NCBI GenBank assembly: GCA_035591015.1
Contig: JAXIUW010189958.1
Span: 1-12,137 of the forward strand
Length of the DNA stretch: 12,137 nucleotides
Source of the DNA: Cephalothrix simula
Lineage: Eukaryota > Nemertea > Palaeonemertea > Archinemertea > Cephalotrichidae
Direction: 5' to 3'
Each line of letters starts with the position of its first letter. Within the stretch, counting starts at the first letter, position 1. A model generated the notes under the pieces. The model made no database searches. It was not told where the DNA came from and was given only the letters and a program-made list of their open reading frames with translations. Shown here piece by piece: positions 1 to 8,160 of this stretch. The position numbers and the translations under genes are program-made.

Positions 1-100
1 AAAAATGGTTATTACCAAACCATGTTACCCAAATTTTTTTGGTGAAATTGATTTTACCAAAATTTTTCTGGTACTATTACCAAAAAAAATTAACAGTGAA
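1..100. repeat. TTACCAAA/TTTGGT-rich repeat fragment at the left edge
   Basis: The words TTACCAAA, TTACCCAAA, TTTGGT and TTACCAAA alternate in both orientations (about 11-18, 25-33, 38-43, 54-61, 77-85), separated by A/T runs. The stretch can fold on itself repeatedly. It looks like the end of a low-complexity or foldback repeat that may continue outside the window; the family is not recognised. Confidence 0.35.
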
Positions 101-479
101 CCTTAATCCCTCTTACGGAGCATCGGTGTTATGGGACACGGAATTGATTTGCTAAGTTTTAATTTTATGCATATGAATTAATAGATTCCTTGTGTGCTGA
201 TTATCCTTCAAAATAATGCAACATAATAATATCTTAATGAGTTCAACGATATTGTCTCTACAGCCTCATATTTGCTAATTAAGCAAACGATGTTCATCAG
301 AAGCTCTATTAATAATTGGGAGATGAATAATTAAAGATGGTCGCTCTTCTTTCAAATAGAAATTCATCAGCCGTACCTTAACTGTATAATTGGTTAATTA
401 TTGTTCATATTCATTTGCGACATATCATGCCTTGAGGTTCTCACGGTAATTCGTAGAATGACATCATATCTGATGAAGC

Positions 480-563
480 AGAGCAGAACAAACTTTACCT
501 TACACTGATTTCTTAGTGCTTTTTCTTGATGTGAAAAAAGCTTTTGATTCAGTTGAAAAATAA
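480..563 (+). pseudogene. Decayed LINE-type reverse transcriptase fragment (motif A block)
   Basis: Reading + from 480, the peptide contains LVLFLDVKKAFDSVEK (513-560) and then a TAA stop at 561-563. FLDVKKAFDSV is the motif A block of non-LTR retrotransposon reverse transcriptases (pattern F-x-D-x-x-K-A-F-D-x-V), in which the first Asp (GAT 528-530) is a catalytic metal ligand. CR1/L2, jockey and RTE-like clades all use close variants, so I do not assign a clade. Upstream the frame closes at a TGA (474-476), and I could not find the flanking blocks (the fingers motif or YxDD) in any frame nearby. The relic is therefore short, with stops on both sides, and cannot be functional. Such fragments are expected from old, 5'-truncated or rearranged LINE copies in introns. 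Confidence 0.6.
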
Positions 564-2412
564 AATCACTGGGCACTTGACATTTTTGAATTTATTATTT
601 AAATCAACAAAAATCCCTTAAATAGGTTATAATAATGAGATTTTAAAATATAATTCAAATGAATTTCAAGAAATGCCCTGCATGGGCTCATTATGGCATC
701 AGTAAAGGTTTATTTATGGACATCATATTTGAATAATTGATGTTTCTAAGTTTATGTCATAACTGTATACTTTTTATTAATAACAGCATGGTTTCTGTTT
801 AGTTGTAGAGCAAGAGAGCGTTGTCCACCAGGTAGCCACCATTCTCAGTTGTTGGTAATTAAGAGTCGCTTGCATAAATCACAACCCAAGCTAAGGTGTA
901 AATACAAAAAAAAAGAATAGTCCAGATAGAAATTTCTTTAGAATATTGTATGATTTTACTTTTTATCTACATACACTGTAAACGTTTTATCTAAACATGA
1001 ATCAACATGAATCTAGCCAAAACCACTAAAAACCAAAATAATCAACAAAACAAGCTTAGCAAAAACCTGGTGGTGATTCTTAAAGTGGAAGTACCGAGAT
1101 TTGAGTGCGACCTAAAACAAGCATTTCTAGTGCAAAAATGCTTTGTGATGGTACTTGTAGGGAGGGATAAGTTTCAGGAGCTAGCTCCCCTACTGGACAG
1201 ACTGGGAAATATAAAGTGTTGAATTAATTGTAAAGTCTAAAGTAATGTTGTTTAGGGTAGATACGTTACTTACCGCTAGGTGCATATTAGTGACTGTGTT
1301 TTACAGCATTGGTGGTGAAAATCGTATATAATTGATAGTAACTTAAATTATGTAGGTAGTTGATACTGGTTTGGTTTTGGGTAGTTTTGATCCGCGTTTT
1401 GATCAGTTTGGTAAGTTGTTTTTACATTAAGAATTCATTAAATATGAATATGAAAATACGAAAAGTTATTTTTTAACTGCTGAAAACTTTGTAATAAAAT
1501 GAGTAGTTTTCATTCTGTCTTACGATGGAGAGTCTTCTATTCTAGACAATATTGATTTAATTAATTGGAAGTTTGGATTTTGTAGAATCGAAACACCAGG
1601 TATGGTGCCACCTAAACTATTGTTTCCTTAATTGCGTTTTAATGGATTTAAGAGAGATTTTTTTAGTAAAATCGTCCTCCTTTTGATGGTTTAATCTTTC
1701 TTGAAAAAATATTTTAACGGCCAAGTAATGTTTCAATTGAAAATTGATCTTAAATGGATCCAATCAAAGATACTTTGCTTTTAATATATTTTTAATGATG
1801 AATTTAGGGCTTGCCTGGAGCAGCCTGATCATTTAAAAATGCATTATCAAAATAAGAAAAGATTCACTTAGGGCCCTAAAACCCAATTTTTTTAACAGAT
1901 GTTTTTTTGAAAACAGTCAACAATTTTCCATGCAAAATTGAACTTTGTTTTGGGTAAGGTATTTTAAAAAACTATTCCCTCTGTACTTCACTTAAAGGCG
2001 ATTAAATTCTGATATATCCCCCTAATTAGAACAGCCAATTCTCACGCCATTTTAACGCCTTTGAAAGTCTGTTAAAAAATTTTGCGCTTTGCCTTCAGGA
2101 TCATGCACTGCATGCGGTATATTATTTCTTAAGAGTCATGATTAAGAGTTTTTTGCTTCACATGTGGTCTTTTTGGTGATTGTTAAAAAGTTTTGATTTT
2201 TTAAAGGAATAACCTCCCACTTACCTTTGCTTTAGTTTGTGCTAAGTAATCGTTAAATATTTTACTGGGGATGCTGTGGGCTTAATGGGTGTAATGATGT
2301 AAAAATTCCAACAAAATTAGAATAGATTTGTATCATTTTTTCATTTGCGTTTGACCATTGTCAAAATATGAATTACAAAAACATTTCCAATTTCTATTAT
2401 CAGGGTGCAAAA

Positions 2413-2707
2413 CCTGGAAATCAGGGAAAAATCAGGGAATTTTAATTTGGCCTTCAAAGGTCATTGAAAAGTCTGGGAATTTTTATTAATCCAGGTTTTC
2501 CGCAAATAAAAATTTGTCGCTTTACGCATAAAACTTCTTGACGTGGTTATCAGGGAATTATGTTGTTTTTCGCATCCTTGTGCCTTTTATCATAAAATTG
2601 TGTCTCTTATTAATATTTTCAAATTATTTGCTAACACAACACATTGCCAGGTCAGGGAATTTTTCGCAATGAGCCCTGGAAATCAGAGAAAAGTCAGGGA
2701 AAATTAA
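2413..2707 (+). repeat. Interspersed repeat with TCAGGGAA motifs and a duplicated 33-bp block
   Basis: Two related 33-bp blocks, each starting CCTGGAAATCAG and containing two (G/A)TCAG(G/A)GAA words, lie in direct orientation at 2413-2445 and 2675-2707. Further TCAGGGAATT words occur at about 2549 and 2651, plus a variant GTCTGGGAATTT at about 2470. The density of one word over 300 bp in A+T-rich DNA indicates a dispersed repeat built on a short unit. No target duplication or coding potential is visible. Confidence 0.5.
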
Positions 2708-3130
2708 AATTTTAGAATGATTATAGTCACGTTCCTACAAAAAAAAATGACGCTCATGTTTGAAAAATTAACACAAAATAAGAAAGTATGGATGCCTAAG
2801 TATGGAACTGTCGAAAACCTAAATTTTCTTTTGCGAACTTAAAAATCGCATACTTTCGCTTCGCGATAGAATCTCATCCAAAGAGGCCACAGTGTCAAGG
2901 TGCGCGAAAGTTTGACGCATTCATTAACTGATACCGATTCTTATAAAGTCATGTGTTTATCAACAGCATTAATCAAATTCATGACTATATAAGAATTATT
3001 TATTCGTCGAAATTTAAAATCTTTAAAATCATATGAAAAAGATTTTTGTTACATTGGTTACGCGCAACTTGTGCCTTAATTTCGCGATAGTTGAAGCAGG
3101 GGTGTCATTATACTGATCTATATATGCACC

Positions 3131-3153
3131 GACCCTAGTTTTAAAACTGGGTC
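3131..3153. repeat. 23-bp near-perfect palindrome
   Basis: The arms GACCC-T-AGTTTT and AAAACT-GGGTC pair with a single unpaired T and no loop, centred on TTTTAAAA. It is short and isolated, so it could be a repeat end or chance. No function is assigned. Confidence 0.35.
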
Positions 3154-3417
3154 TCCAGCTCACATTCTTTATGATATAATTATAAAAAAGTCATGCCTCA
3201 TATGATTTTATATCAACATTTCTTTTGTATTCGATAAGTAATTTGCATATTGATCCCCTTATTGTTGAACAGAATCAGACTTTTAATCGATACTCCCCGT
3301 AACCACCCCAAATAGGTCGGGGCATGGTAGTATTGTGACAATTACCCACCCCTGGTTAAAGTTAAGTCTAAATTCATCGCATCTGATTGGATCAGATACT
3401 AGTATATTCGAGCCGGT

Positions 3418-3458
3418 ACTATCGCGCAGGGAAAGCCTTAAGTGACTTGCGCGATAGT
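3418..3458. repeat. Perfect 11-bp inverted repeat (hairpin)
   Basis: ACTATCGCGCA at 3418-3428 is the exact reverse complement of TGCGCGATAGT at 3448-3458, with a 19-nt loop between. The stem contains two of the four CGCGATAG words. No transposon boundary or target duplication is visible around it. Confidence 0.65.
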
Positions 3459-4319
3459 AAATTTTACCTTGTTGAAAGAAATTGAGATTTTCAAACCTAA
3501 GGGCGTTCCATAGAGAAGTGCATACTCGTAACATTTAGTACATTTAGGTATAGAATAACTTAATACTCAATAATTATAATTTTTTGCGTTAACTCTATAT
3601 TTATGGAAGTACATGTATATCATCGAATTGAGTTGGTTTTACTAAACAAGATTTATCAACCACCATCTTGCATTAAAGGTCTGTCAAGAATAATCAGGAT
3701 ATTTGGTTTGAAACCCATCAAAGAAATTTGGACATGCTGTCCAGGTCCTCATGGGTATTTCAGGCTATCCCGGGTGATTAACCGAACACAAATTAATAGG
3801 GAAAGCCATTTTCTATAACCGCTGTCTTCTTCCCCTGGGATACAGATTCAGCGTGGTTACGCGATTTGACAAATACGATTTTTTCGTAGCTAAGGTTGAA
3901 AAAATTGGCTAAATAGGGGAGTTATTGCATATATTTTGTGAAGTAACTGGTTTTTATTGATCAGAGATTTGCATCTTTAAAACTATTTTCCTAAAAGGGA
4001 TCAAACATTTTGAGATAATTTAGATGATTTATTTATTATCGCAAATGGAATGGCGCGGTTATGACAACTTTCGCCTAAGCGGCTTAATTTTGATGCCTCA
4101 CTTTGAGAGAATTTACACGAAACCGTTGAAGTAATTACTATAAATGGGGATTTGTCACCTTTTTGACGCAAATCTTGCAAAAAGTGATGGCCAGAGTTAA
4201 GAAATCTGCTCAGGCGACACAAACATGCCATGATTAAATTATCAAAGCGATTTATTTCTTACAGAGCTAAAATAACGAGTATTAATTCCGTAATGGACTT
4301 GATTCCGATGAGATACGAC

Positions 4320-4348
4320 TTTCAAAATTATCCATATTTTCTTTTCAG
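4320..4348 (+). other. 3' splice site of the rx homeobox exon
   Basis: A pyrimidine-rich tract (CCATATTTTCTTTTCAG) ends with AG at 4347-4348, immediately before the open frame. Possible branch-point bases lie in ATACGACTTTC just upstream (about 4313-4323). The upstream intron is phase 1, because two bases (AT) complete a codon before AAA at 4351. Confidence 0.85.
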
Positions 4349-4575
4349 ATAAAAGCCCAAATATAGAAAACAGAATTCCATCTGATGAAGACGAAGAAGA
4401 TGAAAGAATCGGGGACGAGGGTTGTCAGAAGAAGAAGCATCGTCGGAACCGAACAACGTTCACAACTTATCAGCTTCACGAGTTAGAAAGAGCATTTGAA
4501 AAGTCGCACTACCCAGATGTTTATAGCAGGGAAGAATTGGCCAATCGTGTTCAACTTCCGGAAGTTCGTGTTCAG
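4349..4575 (+). CDS. rx: Retinal homeobox (Rx/Rax) transcription factor, internal exon with homeodomain residues 1-46
   Basis: This internal exon is seen directly: a CTTTTCAG acceptor, 2 bases finishing a split codon, 75 open codons, then CAG|GTACG. It encodes an acidic stretch (DEDEEDE at 4384-4404), a KKK patch (4429-4437) and the homeodomain from His1 (4438-4440) to Gln46 (4573-4575). Helix 1 reads [20 protein letters not shown] and is followed by [51 protein letters not shown] is the Rx signature. Arx, Otx, Prop and Pax homeodomains differ at several of these sites (Arx has [22 protein letters not shown]). Rx proteins are nuclear DNA-binding regulators of eye-field and anterior neural development. 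The exon stops at the Q46|V47 intron typical of paired-like genes, so Trp48, Gln50 and Asn51 lie in an exon outside the window. The incoming intron is phase 1 and the outgoing one phase 0. No octapeptide exon was found upstream in the window. The variable positions N36, R37 and Q39 differ from the common K-V-N pattern of this segment. This is partial, not a pseudogene: it has no stops or frameshifts. Confidence 0.95.
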
Positions 4576-4581
4576 GTACGT
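4573..4581 (+). other. 5' splice site of the rx homeobox exon (Q46|V47 intron)
   Basis: CAG|GTACGT fits the animal donor consensus. The cut falls after the Gln46 codon, so the intron is phase 0. Intron insertion between homeodomain codons 46 and 47 is a shared feature of many paired-like genes, which supports both the family call and the exon end. Confidence 0.9.
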
Positions 4582-4722
4582 TTGTTGGTTTGAAAACTAT
4601 CAGTCAGAAGAGAGCTAAAACACAGAGGGAATCAATAGATTCAAAAACATGAAATCAAAACTTATGAGTGCTTAGACTTCAACCAGAAAGTTTGATTTTC
4701 AGGTAGAGGCATTCTAACGCCC

Positions 4723-4808
4723 AGTACAGCAGATTTTAAATTGTGATGAAAAAGCCAATCCGCCAGTTGATATTTCAACGGGAAATCAGTACATAAACCT
4801 GCTGTACT
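4723..4808. repeat. Short inverted repeat AGTACAGCAG ... CTGCTGTACT
   Basis: Ten-base arms at 4723-4732 and 4799-4808 are exact reverse complements separated by 66 nt, beginning about 150 bp after the rx exon donor. No flanking duplication is seen, so a miniature element is possible but unproven. Confidence 0.3.
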
Positions 4809-5517
4809 TGTCGTTAAATTTCCTTTAACATTTTTAAAAAGTCATGTTCATCATTTTCGACTTTTGGGACTGCTCTTTGTTTAAATAGGCACGTCTTTCT
4901 TCTGGAGCTTGTGTTAATGTTAATAAATCTTGAGATTTTTATGGAGTTTAAAAATTGCCACCTTGTAAATCTGAAGTTTTAGCTCTGAAATGAAAATGAC
5001 TCGTTAAAAAATTGAATTTGGTTTTTTTGAGATCGAAGGAAAATTTGGCTTGTACAAAACTAGGATTCCGATTTGACTTAAGGCGGCATTGGAATATTGT
5101 GCATAACTTATGTATTTCTATTTATTCCCCTGTTAGCTGGTTAACGGAACTATCAGAAACTTCTTAGTAAGGTACCCTGGTAAGGTATTAGTTTTGATTT
5201 TAATAGGCAAGCTTTAAAGGTTGATTATTGCGATACAGAACATTTTTATACCAATAGACCCAATTTAATTCCATGGCTCTTCTACAACGACACCCTGTGG
5301 TTTGAATCATAGCCCACTTGGTTTGATTTATCTGCCCTATCCCGAAGGCATACATAATTTTCTAATTTCTTATACAATAATAATATTCTAGACTTCACGG
5401 TTCTGAACAGTTATTTGGCTAGGCAATTTTGCAGCCAAATTATATCCTGTCAGCTCCTTTTGAAATCCATTATCTCATTGATTTAGTTTCTTACGACTTA
5501 ATAAGTCAGGTGAATTG

Positions 5518-5553
5518 ACTAATATAATTGGGACCACTAATATAATTTGGACC
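5518..5553 (+). repeat. Two-copy 18-bp tandem repeat
   Basis: ACTAATATAATTGGGACC (5518-5535) is followed directly by ACTAATATAATTTGGACC (5536-5553), identical at 17 of 18 positions. It is a small local duplication with no evident function. Confidence 0.75.
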
Positions 5554-6810
5554 GCTACTAACAAGAAAATGTTATTTTCTCGGGGCGAAATGATGCATCC
5601 CGATTCCGAGTTTGTCAGGTCTATTAGCCTCATAAATGCGCCTGATGATTGCCGCAAGCAAGTCAACTTTCCCTCTAATAAATCACCTCAAAATGGCCTG
5701 CCTATGTAATTTTGCTATTACAGAAACGGGAATAAGTTATCACTAGCCAGACGTTATCATTGTGATGAAAAGGGTTGATGAAGTTGATTAGTGAGTTAGA
5801 TTATCAGTGACATATGAAACTAGTTTCAGCCGAGGAATACTATCCGCACATTATCAAAGGGGGACCTTAAGTGAAATAACAAGCCATGAGAATGCTATAA
5901 TTTAATTATATACTACGGCACGTCTGTCTAATCATTCAGGTTCGGTTTTGTCTTTGAAAAAAAGGAATCCATATTACACAGTGAGTCAACTAAGGTCATT
6001 AGCTGTGTCTTAGGCATTGTAATTACCATTCGAAAATTCAACGGAATTGCAATTTTCCGGTTTTTTGAACCCTTTGAAAAACGATCTTATGTTGTGTATA
6101 AGTACTCTTTTTAATTAAAAAAAATGGATATCTTTGCTCATTCTTTTCCATTTTAAATTAAATTTAATTGATTCCAACTTCATATTTAACCATTTCATTT
6201 GTGCCTGCATGTGAAAGACATTTTGTATGTTCATGTATTTCCTTTAAATATTTGATATCCTTGTATCATTTTACTCTGCTCTGGCGTGTTCCAGTTATAT
6301 AGCCACCACCTATCGGCAAAAAATGCCTGCTACGTTAATCTGCGTTCATTATTAGGGATTTCTAAGATAGGATGCTACCTGGTGACGAAAAATTGAATTG
6401 CGTCACCTGAGTAGTGAGTAGCGCGTACCGGCATACAATGTAACTAATATTAGCAGATGAAAAAATTTTGTGACAATAATGGGTTTTTCAAAATATCGCT
6501 GCACCTTTTCATGACGTCTTTCATTTGGGGTGTCCAAAAAATAAATAATTTTGCGCCGTCGTTTTTCAGAAGGGTCTCCGGTCAAGGGTGTATCATTTAT
6601 TAATTATTTTTTGCAAGAATTCAAATCAAACTATTAAGAAAATCTCTGATTTTATAGCGAAGTGATAAATCAGCGCGTCAGCGTTAAAACACATACCATG
6701 CCTAAAATCTATTTGCGCCACCACTCTCTGCCCCGATTGTTTTTTTCCAAAAATAGAAATTTTGGAAAAGAAGATTTGGTTGCGGTTTCATGATATCCCT
6801 CCTAAATCTA

Positions 6811-7015
6811 AAAACTGAAGGGTTGAAAATAACCCTCCTTGAGGTTAATATCAACCACCCACAAAATGGGTTATATTTTAACCCAAATTTGGTTAAAGTA
6901 GGTGTAAAGGGTCGAAATTAATCATTTTTTACTAAATTTGGGTTAAAATTTAACCCAATTTGTGGGTGGTTACTATGTTAGCCTCAAGGAGAGTTATTTT
7001 TAACCCTTGAGTTTT
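6811..7015. mobile_element. 205-bp foldback (MITE-like) element
   Basis: Left arm 6811-6893 and right arm 6931-7015 are inverted copies matching at close to nine positions in ten, with one 2-bp gap, around a 37-bp loop. Both outer ends read AAAACT(G/C)AAGGGTT going inward. TA dinucleotides sit at each border (6809-6810 and 7015-7016), compatible with a TA target duplication, but in A+T-rich DNA this is weak. Each arm holds smaller palindromes built on GGGTT/AACCC (for example TGGGTT..AACCCA), so the single strand would fold into a long branched hairpin. It has no coding capacity. It is probably a non-autonomous DNA transposon; a Tc/mariner-type origin is only suggested by the TA borders. Confidence 0.65.
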
Positions 7016-7088
7016 AAAGTGATGAATATGTTTCAATTCAACTGACTGGTGTTCTTTTACCCTATTTTTGAAGACGTATTTTTTGTGC

Positions 7089-7139
7089 GATACCTGAAGA
7101 GAGGGGGGGGGGGGGATTCCGCCCCCTCTTAAGGTATCC
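7089..7139. repeat. Hairpin with a 13-G tract
   Basis: GATACCTGAAGAGA followed by G13 (7103-7115) pairs with CCCCCTCTTAAGGTATC (7122-7138), leaving ATTCC as a short loop. The unpaired excess of G suggests that the run has expanded. The 3' half resembles a second G/C hairpin at 8114-8159. The family is not recognised. Confidence 0.55.
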
Positions 7140-7436
7140 ATTGGATTTGTACAGGTAAGTAAACTAATAATTAATGCAAGACAAAATTTTGAACGAAGTC
7201 ACTACTTGGCCAAAATGCAGTGCTTTTTTGACAAATCAGTCTAATTTATAGGCTAAAGGCCTTAGAAATGTTGTTCTCGGGTATAATCAATTGCCTTATA
7301 AACAAACTTTGTCTGCCTAAATGTATTTTTCGGTGCAGGGCCCAGGGCCAAAAAAATATTTTTCGAAATTATTTTTTCAAAATTTTTTTTTACCAAACGA
7401 CGCCGGGGTATCGTTTTTACAGTGTAAAGTTAGTTT

Positions 7437-7735
7437 CCCGGGGGACTCACTTAGATTTATGACTGATAGGGGGGTACCGCTGAGATTTTGAAGGTTTGAC
7501 CCGAATCTACTCAAAAAATATTTGAAATATTCAAGGCCGAACTTACTTTTGGGTCTTAAAATAAGCTAATAAAAACCCGAAATTACTTGGTTTTATCATA
7601 AATATATGACCCAAAATTACTTCCGAGGAAGGAATAATGATCTAAATTTACTTTTTGGTTATTTTTCATTCAGAAAAAGGGCCCCGAATGAGCGGTACAT
7701 GTTATCCACCCAATGTACTAAGTGAGTCCCCCGGG
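7437..7735. mobile_element. 299-bp non-autonomous DNA transposon with 18-bp TIRs and 8-bp target duplication
   Basis: CCCGGGGGACTCACTTAG (7437-7454) is exactly inverted at 7718-7735. The element is flanked by GTTAGTTT on both sides (7429-7436 and 7736-7743), an exact 8-bp duplication that stops at mismatching bases outside. Eight-base duplications are known for the hAT, P, Merlin and Novosib groups; the ends do not decide between them, and hAT is the most common in animals. There is no open frame for a transposase. The interior carries five degenerate copies of a motif like RACCCRAAWTTACTT. The exact duplication suggests that insertion is younger than the surrounding palindromic blocks. Confidence 0.85.
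7498..7653 (+). repeat. Internal array of a ~15-bp motif (RACCCRAAWTTACTT)
   Basis: Five degenerate copies lie in the same orientation, ending near 7512, 7548, 7588, 7622 and 7653, spaced 31-40 bp apart: GACCCGAATCTACTC, GGCCGAACTTACTT, AACCCGAAATTACTT, GACCCAAAATTACTT and GATCTAAATTTACTT. They fill most of the transposon interior. They may be subterminal-type binding repeats or remnants of internal amplification. Confidence 0.5.
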
Positions 7736-8113
7736 GTTAGTTTATGAAATTTAATATTCATTTTAACGCAATTTTTGGCACCGGGCGTCATCCAACGCCA
7801 TTTTTGGGCCCATTTGGCCCAAAACTCTAAAATCAAAAAAAATTAATACATTGTGTATTTTGGCGCCATTACTTTTTTCAAAATGGTCACCGATAAATGA
7901 ATAACATGAATCCAAGCCGAAAAATTGGTTTGCGACACTTGGCCCCGCCCTGCGCCCGATTTTTTACATTCGAAATTTTTTTGAAAAAAAAACTCAATTT
8001 TTGGGGGCCCATGGCGCCGCACCTGGAGGACCTAGGGCACTGAATCTTTTTCATAATTTGAATTTTAATCTCAATTAAAAAATAACGAAATTTCAGCTTC
8101 CTACGATTAGCCG

Positions 8114-8159
8114 TTTTTGAAAAACCTTAGGGGGGCGTAGTCCACCCCCTCTTCAAAAA
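8114..8159. repeat. G/C-stem hairpin related to the G13 hairpin
   Basis: TTTTTGAA...AGGGGGG (8114-8135) pairs with CCCCCT.TTCAAAAA (8145-8159) around CGTAGTCCA. Its core, G-run then CGTAGTCCA then CCCCCTCTT, is the same plan as GGGGGGATTCCGCCCCCTCTT at about 7110-7130, in the same orientation. They look like two copies of one dispersed hairpin repeat. Confidence 0.5.
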
Positions 8160-8160
8160 T

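Larger units (their letters stand above)
2862..3458. repeat. Cluster of four CGCGATAG words
   Basis: CGCGATAG occurs on + at 2862-2869, 3083-3090 and 3450-3457, and on the opposite strand (CTATCGCG) at 3419-3426. The surrounding 600 bp also holds other CpG-bearing words (TGCGCGAAAG near 2901, CGCGCAAC near 3061). Two CpGs in one 8-mer repeated four times is unusual in this A+T-rich intron. Whether it is a repeat remnant or a protein-binding cluster cannot be told from sequence alone. Confidence 0.4.
1..4348 (+). other. Upstream rx intron (noncoding tract, 4.3 kb or more)
   Basis: No stretch here reads like a conserved protein exon in any frame, and I could not find an octapeptide-type exon, so rx exon 1 is probably further left. 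The tract holds an edge repeat, a LINE relic, a TCAGGGAA repeat and the CGCGATAG patch, listed separately. From about 620 to 2400 I see only A+T-rich unique-looking DNA with homopolymer runs. From 3500 to 4300 I see nothing beyond the same. The short open frames at 1007-1222, 3283-3534, 3603-3818 and 4001-4231 show no family resemblance or splice framing. Confidence 0.7.
7332..8023. repeat. Older GC-rich palindromic repeat blocks, interrupted by a transposon
   Basis: GGTGCAGGGCCCAGGGCC (from 7332) is an approximate inverted copy of the GGGGGCCCATGGCGCCGCACC region (ending 8023), each followed inward by long A/T runs. Inside, GACGCCGGGGT (7399-7409) mirrors ACCGGGCGTC (7780-7789). The 299-bp element at 7437-7735 lies between the inner pair. 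The simplest reading is a diverged foldback repeat of about 390 bp with a younger insertion in its middle, but the alignment is imperfect and no target duplication was found. Confidence 0.35.

Noticed and set aside
394-576. 60-codon minus-strand open frame
   Set aside because: It lies antisense to the LINE reverse-transcriptase relic and shows no protein family of its own.
1007-1222. 71-codon plus-strand open frame
   Set aside because: It is Lys/Asn-rich at the start, resembles no family, has no splice or promoter framing, and its length is expected by chance in this composition.
1365-1385. GTTTGGTTTTGG resembling the V-W-F start of homeodomain helix 3
   Set aside because: It continues as W-G/stop rather than QNRR, lacks an acceptor, and lies upstream of the exon it would have to follow.
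2984-2992. CTATATAAG resembling a TATA box
   Set aside because: No start codon or exon follows, and such A/T words are common here.
3603-3818. 71-codon plus-strand open frame
   Set aside because: It has no recognisable domain and no exon borders, and sits in intron sequence.
5475-5709. Overlapping open frames on both strands
   Set aside because: They arise from the 18-bp tandem duplication and adjacent unique DNA; neither peptide resembles a protein.
6403-6585. Minus-strand 60-codon frame rich in Lys/Arg
   Set aside because: I considered a transposase fragment, but no conserved motif is visible and the frame ends without context.
6950-7141. Minus-strand frame with a GGG/PPPP stretch
   Set aside because: The Gly and Pro runs come from the G13 hairpin, and the frame overlaps the foldback element.
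7498-7653. Regularly spaced motif array considered as a CRISPR
   Set aside because: The motifs are short and degenerate, lie inside a eukaryotic transposon, and have no cas context.
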